A program made the position numbers and the translations under genes. This document shows, in pieces, positions 1 through 6,070 of a DNA stretch of 7,146 nt. Within the stretch, counting starts at the first letter, position 1. The number at the start of each line of letters is the position of its first letter. Under the pieces are notes generated by a model. The model made no database searches. It was not told the origin of the DNA and was given only the letters and a program-made list of their open reading frames with translations. This DNA is from Desulfuromonadaceae bacterium (GTDB taxonomy: Bacteria > Desulfobacterota > Desulfuromonadia > Desulfuromonadales > Syntrophotaleaceae). The DNA lies in NCBI GenBank assembly GCA_021107335.1, contig JAIOSZ010000334.1:1-7146 (forward strand), in the 5' to 3' direction.

Positions 1-591
1 ATCAACACCTCCGGCATCGGCCAGGTGCGCCCCGGCCTCAATCTTGGCGGCGCCAACGCCCAAGCGGGAGATAAAATCCTCATCAACGGCAGTATCGGCG
101 ACCACGGCATCGCGGTCATGGCCAGCCGGGAAGGTCTTGAGCTGGATACGGAGATTCGTAGCGACAGCGCCGCGCTCAACGGCCTGGTGGCGGAGCTGCT
201 AGCCGAGGAGTCAGCGGCGATTCACGTACTGCGCGACCCTACCCGGGGCGGGGTGGCCACAACTCTCAAGGAGATCGCCCTGCAATCCAAGATGTCTCTC
301 ACTCTCGACGAGGCGACTCTACCTCTCAAGGGGCCGGTGCGGGGGATCTGCGACCTGCTCGGTCTCGATCCACTGTATGTCGCCAACGAGGGCAAGCTGC
401 TGGTGCTGGTGGCCGCCGAAGCAGCAGAACGGGTGCTGGAACAGATGCGGAGCCATCCTTTGGGTCGCGAGGCAGCCATCATCGGCGAGGTGAGCGCCAG
501 CGGCGACGGCCGAGTGGAGCTGGAAACCCTGGTCGGTGGTCGGCGGGCGGTGGAGATGCTGTCCGGCGAGCAGTTGCCGCGCATCTGTTGA
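1..591 (+). CDS. hypE: Hydrogenase maturation protein HypE, C-terminal part (5' end outside window)
   Basis: HypE works in the cytoplasm with HypF to make the cyanide ligands of the [NiFe]-hydrogenase iron. HypF carbamoylates the C-terminal cysteine of HypE, and HypE dehydrates it with ATP to a thiocyanate. The frame is open from base 1, so the gene starts upstream; 196 codons plus TGA are present, and family members are roughly 330-350 residues. Recognisable blocks in order are GDHGIAVMASREGLEL, LRDPTRGGVATTLKEIA, RGICDLLGLDPLYVANEGK and SHPLGREAAIIGEV, all typical of the second AIRS/PurM-like domain. The protein ends in the family signature PRIC with the reactive cysteine last, so the active-site tail is intact. 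The GTG at 25 is internal and not a real start. No further hyp gene follows; a strong hairpin does, so hypE is probably the last gene of its operon. Confidence 0.96.
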   Translation: MNTSGIGQVRPGLNLGGANAQAGDKILINGSIGDHGIAVMASREGLELDTEIRSDSAALNGLVAELLAEESAAIHVLRDPTRGGVATTLKEIALQSKMSLTLDEATLPLKGPVRGICDLLGLDPLYVANEGKLLVLVAAEAAERVLEQMRSHPLGREAAIIGEVSASGDGRVELETLVGGRRAVEMLSGEQLPRIC

Positions 592-603
592 TGAGGACCA
601 AGA

Positions 604-650
604 AGCCGGAACGCAAGAAACCCTCCGAAGAGGGTTTCTTGCGTTCCGGC
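604..650 (+). terminator. Very strong hairpin ending the hypE transcript, possibly bidirectional
   Basis: A perfect 21-base inverted repeat (605-625 with 630-650) closes on a CGAA tetraloop, starting 13 bases after the hypE stop. The inner part (ACCCTC/GAGGGT) is followed by a T-rich stretch TTCTTGCGTT that is itself the outer right arm, so the shorter inner hairpin resembles an intrinsic terminator. There is no long T tract after the complete stem, so termination efficiency is inferred, not shown. Because hypE and the - strand unit ending at 897 converge here, the hairpin could also stop or protect transcripts from the other side. Confidence 0.7.
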
Positions 651-896
651 GCTAGGCTGAAAGAAGAAAAACCGTTCCCTGTCAATAGAGGATAGGGCCT
701 GCGAACAGAGTCCGGGGTTCGGTCTGCGGCCGACATGCACCTGCTTTGGCTCAGGGGAGAATACGCGGTGACAAGCCCGATTGCGACTGCCGGGTTTTCG
801 CATGACGTATTTTATAATTCTATGGCGCGGTTAAACAGTTCGCAAGTCTTTGCCAACATTAGTCCGCAAGGACCTCTGAAAAACGATCGAGAATAA
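651..896. other. Convergent intergenic stretch, no gene seen
   Basis: Together with the preceding hairpin this is about 305 bases between two convergent genes. Open frames across it are shadows or have no start signals. A weaker hairpin (773-779 with 791-797, one G-T pair, 11-base loop, ending in TTTT) might be a second terminator for hypE on the + strand. An isolated TATAAT at 813-818 lacks a -35 at a suitable distance. I see no tRNA, repeat array or riboswitch here. Confidence 0.5.
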
Positions 897-1160
897 TTAC
901 CGTCCGTGCTGGCGAAAGGTCTCCTTAAATTTAGCGAGATCTTCCTGCACCTGTTGGCGGCTGCATTCATAGACGAGCTCTCGCCCCATCACCGTGCCGG
1001 CATAGGCCCGGCCGTTGGGGGTCGGCAGCAGTTCGCAGCGCACGCTGTGATCGCCCTCGCCGAGCAACACCTTGATCCGCTCGGGACGCTTTTCAATCAC
1101 CTCGACGCTCACGATCTGGTCAGTCTCCGTTACCCGTACCTTGATCTTGGATGTGCTCAT
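897..1160 (-). CDS. Small protein of unknown function, cotranscribed with the chemoreceptor
   Basis: 87 residues, starting MSTSKIKVRV. I do not recognise the family. The first 65 residues alternate hydrophobic and charged positions like a small beta-rich fold (for example IVSVEVIEK and IKVLLGEG). Residues about 67-85 look like a charged amphipathic helix. Cysteines are at 42 and 66; there is no signal peptide and no membrane segment, so it is probably cytoplasmic. The ATG has a good ribosome-binding site (AGGAG, 4 bases upstream). It starts 14 bases after the stop of the chemoreceptor gene on the same strand with no promoter between, so the two are almost certainly one transcript. A role alongside the receptor is an inference from position only. 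Coding reality is supported by the ribosome-binding site, spacing and normal composition. Confidence 0.8.
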   Translation of the reverse strand: MSTSKIKVRVTETDQIVSVEVIEKRPERIKVLLGEGDHSVRCELLPTPNGRAYAGTVMGRELVYECSRQQVQEDLAKFKETFRQHGR

Positions 1161-1174
1161 AGGTCTCCTCTACA

Positions 1175-2851
1175 CTATCTAGATATCGACAGGACTCTGG
1201 TTTTCGCAGCAGGGGCTCCTGCCAAGGTGAACCCTGAAAGCATGTTACGCATCTCGGCAGACTGGGCGGCCAATTGCTCGCCAATGGCGGCGCACTGTAG
1301 GGCGTTAGAGGTGTTCTGTTGAGTCACGTTATCGATCTGCCCCAAGCCGGTACTCACCTGAGATATCCCCTGAGCCTGTTCATCGGAGGATGCAGTGATC
1401 TCGCTAACCAGATCGGAAACCTTAGCGATGCTCTGATGGATTCCATCTAAGGCGTCGGCGGTGGTTTCGGCAATCTGAGTACCATTGCCCGCCTTTGCCA
1501 CCGCCCCTTCAATCAGCACGGCTGTTTCTTGGGCTGCCTTGGCACTACGTGCTGCCAGATTGCGCACTTCCTCAGCCACCACGGCAAACCCCTTTCCGTG
1601 CTGCCCGGCACGTGCCGCTTCCACTGCGGCGTTGAGTGCCAACAAATTGGTCTGGAAGGCGATTTCGTCGATTACCTTGATAATACGGGAGATATCCTGC
1701 GCACCTTGGTTGATCTCCCCCATCGCCATTACCATATCCTGCATTTGCCGATTGCCCTTGTCAGCCACCTCGCGAGTCTTTCCCGCTAGCTGATTGGCCT
1801 GCAAGGCGTTGTCGGCGTTGGTTTTGGTACTGGAGCTCATCTCGCCCATGGAACTGCTGATCTGTGTCAACGAACTGGCTTGTTCCGTTGCCGCCTGGGA
1901 CAGGGTCTGGCTAGCGTCGGAGATCTGATCCGCTCCCGCGGATATCTGCTCGGCAGCCTGCTGAACCTTGCCCATACTGTCATTAAGCGCGGCGTTGGCC
2001 TGGGCCAGCGGTTCGCGAATCATCCCGCGGGCCTCGAAAGTAAAATCTCCTTTGGCCAGATGTTCAAAAGCGTTAAGGATCTCATACTGCAGACTGTCCG
2101 CAAAAGCATCCATCGTTGCCGCCATCTGACCAATTTCATTTTTACGCTGCATGTGAAGTCGCTTGCCAAACTGGCCACGCTCCAGATCCTTAATCATTCC
2201 GATCAGTTGCTGTACCGGTGTGAGGATCAACCCGTTAATGGACAGCCAACAGATTAGAAACACAATGGCAGCAGCAACCATACCTACATAGAGCACCAGT
2301 TTAAGGAAGGTGATTTTGTGTTGGGCATCCTGCTCATACATACCTACCGCTTTGTTCATCTGCTTGAGCAGGGCAACATTGGAATTCAGTATATGCTCTA
2401 ACGCAGTTACAAAAGCAGGGCTATTGATCGGTTCGCTGGCGATCCGCTGGATGTTAGGACGGAACTCCCGCCACAAACCTTCAACCAGCTGCAGCTGGGC
2501 ACGAATTTCAGGTTGACTGGTGGGCGGCACCCCCATCTCGGGATCACCGTCAAGCAAGGCTCGCAAGGAATTATCGAACAACTGCTCGGTTTTTCGGAGC
2601 TCTTGCCGGATAGCATCCGAGTCCTGTCCCGCCGCAACAGCCAGCGATTCTTTACTCATCTTCTGACTGAGCATCCGCTGGCGCCCAGCAATATTGATTA
2701 CCGGTGCATCCTTCTCCTGACTGGCGAGAAAATACAATGACATCCCACTAATTCCAAAGGCCGTAAAGACTGCTAGCCCGACGAGCCCCAGCAGAATAGG
2801 CCGAAGCCCCCATCCAGCCCCGTGCCGGCGTCCATCTGCAACAGTTTCCAT
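1175..2851 (-). CDS. Methyl-accepting chemotaxis protein with PilJ-type sensor domain
   Basis: 558-residue inner-membrane chemoreceptor that should signal to CheA/CheW. Order: cytoplasmic start; TM1 about 18-43; periplasmic helical sensor about 44-177 carrying the P-box-like motif [14 protein letters not shown] (52-65); TM2 about 180-204; HAMP about 204-256; signalling domain about 290-540. The hairpin tip at 394-416 (core [20 protein letters not shown]) is the classic CheA/CheW contact. The sensor matches the type IV pili methyl-accepting N-terminal (PilJ) family, whose motif is related to the nitrate-binding P-box of NarX; PilJ receptors such as McpN bind nitrate. Nitrate or nitrite sensing is therefore plausible but unproven. 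No C-terminal pentapeptide for CheR/CheB tethering is present (ends SISR). The ATG is preceded by AGAAAGG at about 7 bases. The first gene of a two-gene unit; no che genes are nearby. Confidence 0.94.
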   Translation of the reverse strand: METVADGRRHGAGWGLRPILLGLVGLAVFTAFGISGMSLYFLASQEKDAPVINIAGRQRMLSQKMSKESLAVAAGQDSDAIRQELRKTEQLFDNSLRALLDGDPEMGVPPTSQPEIRAQLQLVEGLWREFRPNIQRIASEPINSPAFVTALEHILNSNVALLKQMNKAVGMYEQDAQHKITFLKLVLYVGMVAAAIVFLICWLSINGLILTPVQQLIGMIKDLERGQFGKRLHMQRKNEIGQMAATMDAFADSLQYEILNAFEHLAKGDFTFEARGMIREPLAQANAALNDSMGKVQQAAEQISAGADQISDASQTLSQAATEQASSLTQISSSMGEMSSSTKTNADNALQANQLAGKTREVADKGNRQMQDMVMAMGEINQGAQDISRIIKVIDEIAFQTNLLALNAAVEAARAGQHGKGFAVVAEEVRNLAARSAKAAQETAVLIEGAVAKAGNGTQIAETTADALDGIHQSIAKVSDLVSEITASSDEQAQGISQVSTGLGQIDNVTQQNTSNALQCAAIGEQLAAQSAEMRNMLSGFTLAGAPAAKTRVLSISR

Positions 2852-3097
2852 ACAAGCACCTTTCTAAAAAGTTGGTTAAAAAACCGGAGGAATGATCCTG
2901 GTCACAATCAATCTTGGCGATTTTAATCTGTATTTCAATATAGCGGAGGTGCAAGTCGCTGCAAAGGGAATTCATTTCTGTGGGATAATGGTACCCTAGT
3001 CAATGGCAAGCGCATTCAAAGTCATGTGGGGATGCCTGATTGGGAGACCACATATACAGTGTGCAGGAGGTAAGCTTCTGTGTACAGCAGATTCACC
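2852..3097. other. Leader and upstream region of the chemoreceptor, no gene seen
   Basis: No supported gene lies between the chemoreceptor start and the nitroreductase stub. Open frames here lack start signals. A CRP/FNR-like half-matched site (TGTGA, 6 bases, TCATT on the - strand, 2906-2891) lies downstream of the putative promoter. A 6-base inverted repeat ATGTGG/CCACAT brackets about 18 bases near 3024-3053. Neither is convincing alone. Confidence 0.4.
2937..2964 (-). promoter_or_regulatory. Possible promoter for the chemoreceptor unit
   Basis: On the - strand, TTGCAG (2964-2959) and TATATT (2942-2937) are separated by 16 bases. The -10 matches five of six consensus positions; the -35 matches only three. 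Transcription would start near 2930, giving a leader of about 80 bases before the ATG at 2851. I see no good flagellar sigma-28 promoter, which many chemoreceptor genes use. Weak evidence overall. Confidence 0.25.
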
Positions 3098-3187
3098 TCA
3101 GAATGAGTTTTCCACGACCAACTCACTTAAAGGCTGCTGGCCGGGGTTGGGCCAGGCGATTGGTTCCTCTTGTCTTCTAAGCAGGGC
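3098..3187 (-). pseudogene. C-terminal stub of a nitroreductase-family gene
   Basis: Read on the - strand, about 29 codons end in WPNPGQQPLSELVVENSF and a TGA at 3098-3100. This is the typical C-terminus of a nitroreductase-family flavoprotein (usual form WPKPGQLPLxEVVxxNxF). Nothing upstream in the frame resembles the rest of the enzyme: the slipin stop codon lies only about 35 bases before the recognisable part. There is no start codon or ribosome-binding site, so this is a relic. The tail of the second nitroreductase remnant at 4148-4483 is similar but clearly diverged (roughly 70% of bases by eye), so the two come from paralogous genes or an old duplication. The residues before WPNPG (about LLRRQEEPIA) may also belong to it, less certainly. 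Confidence 0.7.
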
Positions 3188-3222
3188 ACTAGAAAATGGA
3201 GGGGGAGCAAGCCGCAAAACCT

Positions 3223-4032
3223 CTATTCGTTGTCGAGTTCAGTAGCCGGCCGGGTTATCTCTTCAACAGCCCCTTTTGATTCCGGTTGATCCTGCTGCCT
3301 AGGTTCCAACAAGTTGTCAATGCTGCGCACGCCGATAATTCCAGGCAGGGCGTTATTCGACATGTGGGTTGGAACAAAGACCATGGTGGATTTACCTTCC
3401 ATACACATCTCATACAACATATTCATCGAGCGAAGCTGCAAGGCGATGTCATTGCTTTGGTATTGTGTTGCTGCGTCAATCATCGACTTTGCAGCGAGAT
3501 TTTCGGCTTCTGCAAGCTTGACCCGAGCTCGTTTCTCGCGTTCTGCTGCAGCCTCTCGGGAAATAGCGTCCTCCAGTTCTTTGGCCACAATAACATCTTT
3601 GATCTCTACCGAGATCACCGTGACACCCCACCTTTCCGCAAATGTCTCAATGTGTGACCGCAGTAGTTCTCCGATTTTCTCTCTTTCGGAAAGAAGATCG
3701 TCGAGTGTGGACTTGCCCACCATATCTCTAATTGCCGAGCAAGCACCCAACTGTGTCGCTGCATGGTAATTATCGACATTCAAGATGGCCGCTTTCGAAT
3801 CCTTGACCTGATAAAATACGATCGCGTCCACCTCAACAGGGATATTATCCTTAGTCAATCCACTTTGCTGGGGAACGTTATAGGTAATAATTCTCATGTC
3901 AACTTCGAACAGAACTTTGTGCAGAAACGGTATATAGAAATACAGACCCGGCTTGACCATTCTCGTCAATTTGCCTAAGAAAAATAAAGCATGTCTTTCC
4001 CACTCATTTACAACGCCAAAAAATAGCATCAA
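3223..4032 (-). CDS. Slipin / SPFH (band 7, stomatin-like) protein
   Basis: 269 residues. SPFH proteins oligomerise at membranes and organise microdomains or regulate membrane proteases. Matching blocks are NEWERHALFFLG (9-20), KPGLYFYIPFL (27-37), DNIPVEVDAIVFYQV (62-76), LDDLLSEREKIGELL (110-124) and a charged helical segment EAAAEREKRARVKLAEAE (160-177), probably coiled coil, followed by the slipin LQLRSMNMLYE block (199-209). The usual N-terminal membrane hairpin is almost absent: only a few hydrophobic residues precede the SPFH start, so anchoring would rely on MMLFFGVV and the YFYIPF patch. GGGAGG lies 3 bases before the first ATG and 6 before the second (4029), so initiation may be at the second. 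The NfeD-type partner usually beside slipins is missing. The last 25 residues are polar and family-atypical. The gene sits between two nitroreductase remnants. Confidence 0.92.
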   Translation of the reverse strand: MMLFFGVVNEWERHALFFLGKLTRMVKPGLYFYIPFLHKVLFEVDMRIITYNVPQQSGLTKDNIPVEVDAIVFYQVKDSKAAILNVDNYHAATQLGACSAIRDMVGKSTLDDLLSEREKIGELLRSHIETFAERWGVTVISVEIKDVIVAKELEDAISREAAAEREKRARVKLAEAENLAAKSMIDAATQYQSNDIALQLRSMNMLYEMCMEGKSTMVFVPTHMSNNALPGIIGVRSIDNLLEPRQQDQPESKGAVEEITRPATELDNE

Positions 4033-4147
4033 GACCTCCCATTGTTATTTATCAAGCATACTGTCTCATAGTTTTAATTAAGCTGCAACCGTCTACGCTG
4101 TAGCTGGTTTTGGCCTTTGGGAGATTTAAGCAAGGCTATCCAGTTGT
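4033..4147. other. Short intergenic region upstream of the slipin gene
   Basis: Contains the ribosome-binding site GGGAGG for the slipin gene and an AT-rich stretch with a TTAATTAA palindrome at about 4075-4082. No promoter of good quality is visible, although some signal would be expected here because the gene upstream is broken. Confidence 0.4.
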
Positions 4148-4483
4148 TTAGAAAGAACTTTCCACCCCTAACTCACTTAAGGGCAACTGCCGGACTTGGG
4201 CCACACCTCCTTGGTCTTTTTGCCAGGCTTTCACATCAGCGGTCATGATGATTAACAACGAGGCATCGGTCATCGGCGCCCGGTCATTGCCGTACTCGGT
4301 GCGGATCACCCGGCGCAGTGCCGGGTCGCGCACGATGACAAAGGGCTAGTGTTGGATATTAAAGCTGGTGGGGGCCTGAATCGCTGCCTCCAACAATTTG
4401 GTCTCTTCGGCGGGAATGAAGCGATGGGCGGGGTCAAAGTGCTTGATGGCTTGGCGCTGATAGATGGCATCGAAGGTGTCCAT
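4148..4483 (-). pseudogene. Nitroreductase-family gene with premature stop and internal deletion
   Basis: Intact relatives are FMN-dependent NAD(P)H oxidoreductases of about 195-200 residues. This one starts well (ATG at 4483, AAGGAA ribosome-binding site 6 bases upstream) as MDTFDAIYQRQAIKHFDP, including the FMN-contacting RxAIKxF segment, and runs to APTSFNIQH. An in-frame TAG (4346-4348) then stands where the family has a tryptophan (NIQHWRF). The same frame continues FVIVRDPALRR through MTDASLLIIMTADVKAW to about codon 87, then jumps to the C-terminal tail QLPLSELGVESSF. Roughly 85-100 internal residues are gone. Just before the tail the WPK-G motif is readable only in another frame, so there is also a one-base shift. 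Total 112 codons. Not functional as a nitroreductase. It lies 77 bases downstream of the small membrane protein gene and 115 bases upstream of the slipin. Confidence 0.88.
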
Positions 4484-4531
4484 ATATTGTTCCTTTCGGA
4501 TGGGCCAGGTCTGGTTGCAAAGAAATTTATT

Positions 4532-4557
4532 AATGATCAATCTTCTGTACGATCATT
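4532..4557. promoter_or_regulatory. Inverted repeat upstream of the nitroreductase remnant (possible operator or weak terminator)
   Basis: AATGATC and GATCATT form a perfect 7-base inverted repeat around a 12-base spacer, 49-74 bases upstream of the nitroreductase start codon and directly after the stop codon of the membrane protein gene. Size and symmetry would suit a dimeric repressor operator. A weak AT-rich terminator hairpin is an alternative, but no T tract follows. Function unproven. Confidence 0.3.
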
Positions 4558-4560
4558 TTA

Positions 4561-4836
4561 TCAAGCTTGCGTATTGGAGAATCGGCGCACCAGAAAATTG
4601 TAGAGCCAACCAAAAATCAAACCGCCAATGCCGGCGTCCACCAATCCGTAAAGGGTTCCGATAATGACCGATCCGAAATTGGGGTCAGCATGATAGCCGG
4701 GATAGATAGAAGCGGCGAGAACCAGAAAAACCTGGCCGTAAGGAGGCCAGACCAGGTTTGCGGCACCGACAAGAAAGATCGTGCCGGCCCAGACCAGCGC
4801 AATGGCAACGGCAAAAGCAGGGATGTTGAGTCGCAT
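4561..4836 (-). CDS. Small integral membrane protein ('bacteriophage holin'-labelled family)
   Basis: 91 residues with strong membrane character. TM1 is about residues 6-28. A short hydrophobic stretch follows at 35-46. Then comes a glycine-rich second membrane segment, about 55-83, with the spaced-glycine pattern GSVIIGTLYGLVDAGIGGLI and ending GWLYN. Proteins with this LN-x-x-AFAxA start and a GxxxGxxxGxxDxxIGGxIxxWLYN end are common in environmental proteobacteria and archaea and are often auto-named 'bacteriophage holin'. I see no lysis genes or phage around it, so that name should not be read as function. The start is well supported: AGGAGG sits 4 bases before the ATG. It stands alone, with a broken gene on each side. 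Role unknown; the helix-packing glycines suggest an oligomer. Confidence 0.82.
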   Translation of the reverse strand: MRLNIPAFAVAIALVWAGTIFLVGAANLVWPPYGQVFLVLAASIYPGYHADPNFGSVIIGTLYGLVDAGIGGLIFGWLYNFLVRRFSNTQA

Positions 4837-4909
4837 AAAACCTCCTGGCGTAAGCGGTGAACAAAGAATGACCCGGATAATCGTTGCAAAATCATTGGTT
4901 CAAATGAAA

Positions 4910-4967
4910 TGGGGGAGGACACAAGAGGGGGAAGAATCGGTTTAAGTGTAACGGGCATCCTCCCCCA
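4910..4967 (-). terminator. Long inverted repeat after the desaturase remnant (possible terminator)
   Basis: Perfect 10-base arms TGGGGGAGGA (4910-4919) and TCCTCCCCCA (4958-4967) enclose 38 bases and begin 9 bases after the desaturase stop codon on the - strand. On that strand the second arm is followed by TTTCATTT, so it could work as a terminator. The large loop contains another run of five complementary C/G bases that could pair instead, which makes this an imperfect candidate. Confidence 0.35.
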
Positions 4968-4975
4968 GCAACACC

Positions 4976-5955
4976 TCAAGGAAAGCCTATCATTTGCTGC
5001 CGCCCCTCATCCCATGACTTTAGCTTGGCACAAGAAAGACTTTTTACAAATATCAGCGGCGCCTTGGCTTGCAGCTCCGGCACAGCATCGAAACATTTCA
5101 CCAGCAGATAATTAGGAATCAGCGGGCCCAGGTGGTGGATATGGTGGTAACCGATATTGCCGGAAAACCAGCGAAACAGGGCCGGCAAACGATAAAACGA
5201 GCTTCCCTCCATCGCCGCGCGTAACGGCACCCAGTCGCTTTTCCGGGTCCAATAACCGCCCTCAAACTGATGCTGCATGTAAAACACCAGATTCTCGCGG
5301 TTCCTGCAAACAACAGGACCGTCACCTGGATCAACAGATAAGTCCGCCAGCCGATAACCTGTGCGGCCACCACAAAGACGGCGACGAGGAGCAGATTAGT
5401 ATAAAGCACGCCCATATACTCCTTACGTTTGGTCCTGCGCGTCGGCAGCCGATTACTTAATGGGAAAATGAACAGCGCCCCCAGTCCGAACAACACCAGT
5501 GGATTGCGGTAGAGCCGGTACAGCAGGCGGGTCCGCTTGGGGGAGTCCTGATACTCTTTCAGGGTCATGGTCCAGACATCACCGAAACCCGGCGCATCGA
5601 GATTGGCGTAAGTCACATGATGCCGTAGGTGACTGAAACGCCAGTCTTCAAAGGGGGTGAACACCAGCAAGCCAAGCAGATAACCGAAAAGGGTGTTGGC
5701 GCCCTTGCTGCGGAAAAATGAGCCCTGAACACAGTCATGAAACAGGATGAAGATGCGCACCAGAAAGGCCGCTGCAGGAAGGGCGAGCAAGAGCGTTACC
5801 GAATAAAGAGGTGCCGAATTGAATCGACCAGACCATCAGAACCCAGAGACCACAATAAGGCACTAAGGTGTTGAGCAACTGCCCGACGGCCCTTCGGCTG
5901 TCCGAATGCCGGAACCTTGCCAGCTGCGCATACCATTCGGGCCACGGTTGCCCAT
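4976..5955 (-). pseudogene. Membrane fatty acid desaturase (DesA-like, three-histidine-box), frameshifted
   Basis: Relatives are di-iron membrane desaturases that introduce double bonds into phospholipid acyl chains. The N-terminal part is readable as EWYAQLARFRHSDSRRAVGQ and a membrane segment to about 5801 in one frame. One extra base near 5800 shifts into the second frame, which holds LALPAAAFLVRIFILFH, box 1 (5725-5739), box 2 HLRHH (5617-5631) and further membrane helices. One missing base near 5287 returns to the first frame for MQHQFEGGYW, box 3 HHIHH (5132-5146) and the family's normal C-terminus, stop at 4976. Box 1 reads HDCVQ where relatives have HDCxH, so a metal-ligand histidine is Gln. 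No in-frame start codon or ribosome-binding site is found; an out-of-frame ATG lies at 5955. About 325 codons, close to full length. Most likely a recent pseudogene; sequencing error could explain the indels but not the Gln. Confidence 0.85.
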
Positions 5956-5978
5956 GCGCAGGCCGCAGAACGCACAGA

Positions 5979-6027
5979 GGGGCCAGGCCTACGCAATTGT
6001 ACTTGTCAATTGCGTAGATCTGACCCC
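5979..6027. repeat. 49-base imperfect palindrome (REP- or MITE-like)
   Basis: Arms of 21 bases (5979-5999 and 6007-6027), 18 of 21 identical when one is reverse-complemented, surround a 7-base spacer TACTTGT. The inner 10 bases (TACGCAATTG) match perfectly and the outer ends are GGGG and CCCC. As RNA all but one position of each arm can pair if G-U is allowed. It lies at the upstream edge of the desaturase remnant and 44 bases after the YbjN-domain gene. The GGGGTCAG outer end resembles palindromes often found near IS200-like/RAYT transposases, but only one copy is visible here, so mobility is inferred. It may alternatively serve as a terminator, although no T tract follows. Confidence 0.6.
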
Positions 6028-6070
6028 ATCATGTACTTCTTAACAGCCCGAGTGCGTTTGCTTTTAAGGC

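Noticed and set aside
708..724. GGGGTTCGG stretch resembling a tRNA T-loop
   Set aside because: No matching acceptor, D or anticodon stems could be found around it.
222..803. 193-codon open frame on the - strand over hypE and its terminator
   Set aside because: It is antisense to the well-recognised HypE frame, runs through the terminator hairpin and reads as low-complexity Arg/Ser/Pro, typical of a shadow frame.
813..818. Perfect TATAAT on the + strand
   Set aside because: No -35 at 15-19 bases and no gene on the + strand downstream; it would point into the antisense of the 87-residue gene.
2891..2906. CRP/FNR-like site TGTGA-6-TCATT upstream of the chemoreceptor
   Set aside because: Only eight of ten consensus positions match, and it lies downstream of the likely transcription start, so a chance match is as likely.
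5275..5295. Programmed -1 frameshift in the desaturase
   Set aside because: No slippery heptamer of the X-XXY-YYZ type in the correct phase, and a second frameshift plus a missing histidine make simple decay or read error a better explanation.
5796..5996. 66-codon open frame on the - strand at the desaturase start
   Set aside because: It is a shadow: the adjacent frame over the same bases encodes the recognisable desaturase N-terminus (EWYAQL, RRAVGQLLNTLVPY).
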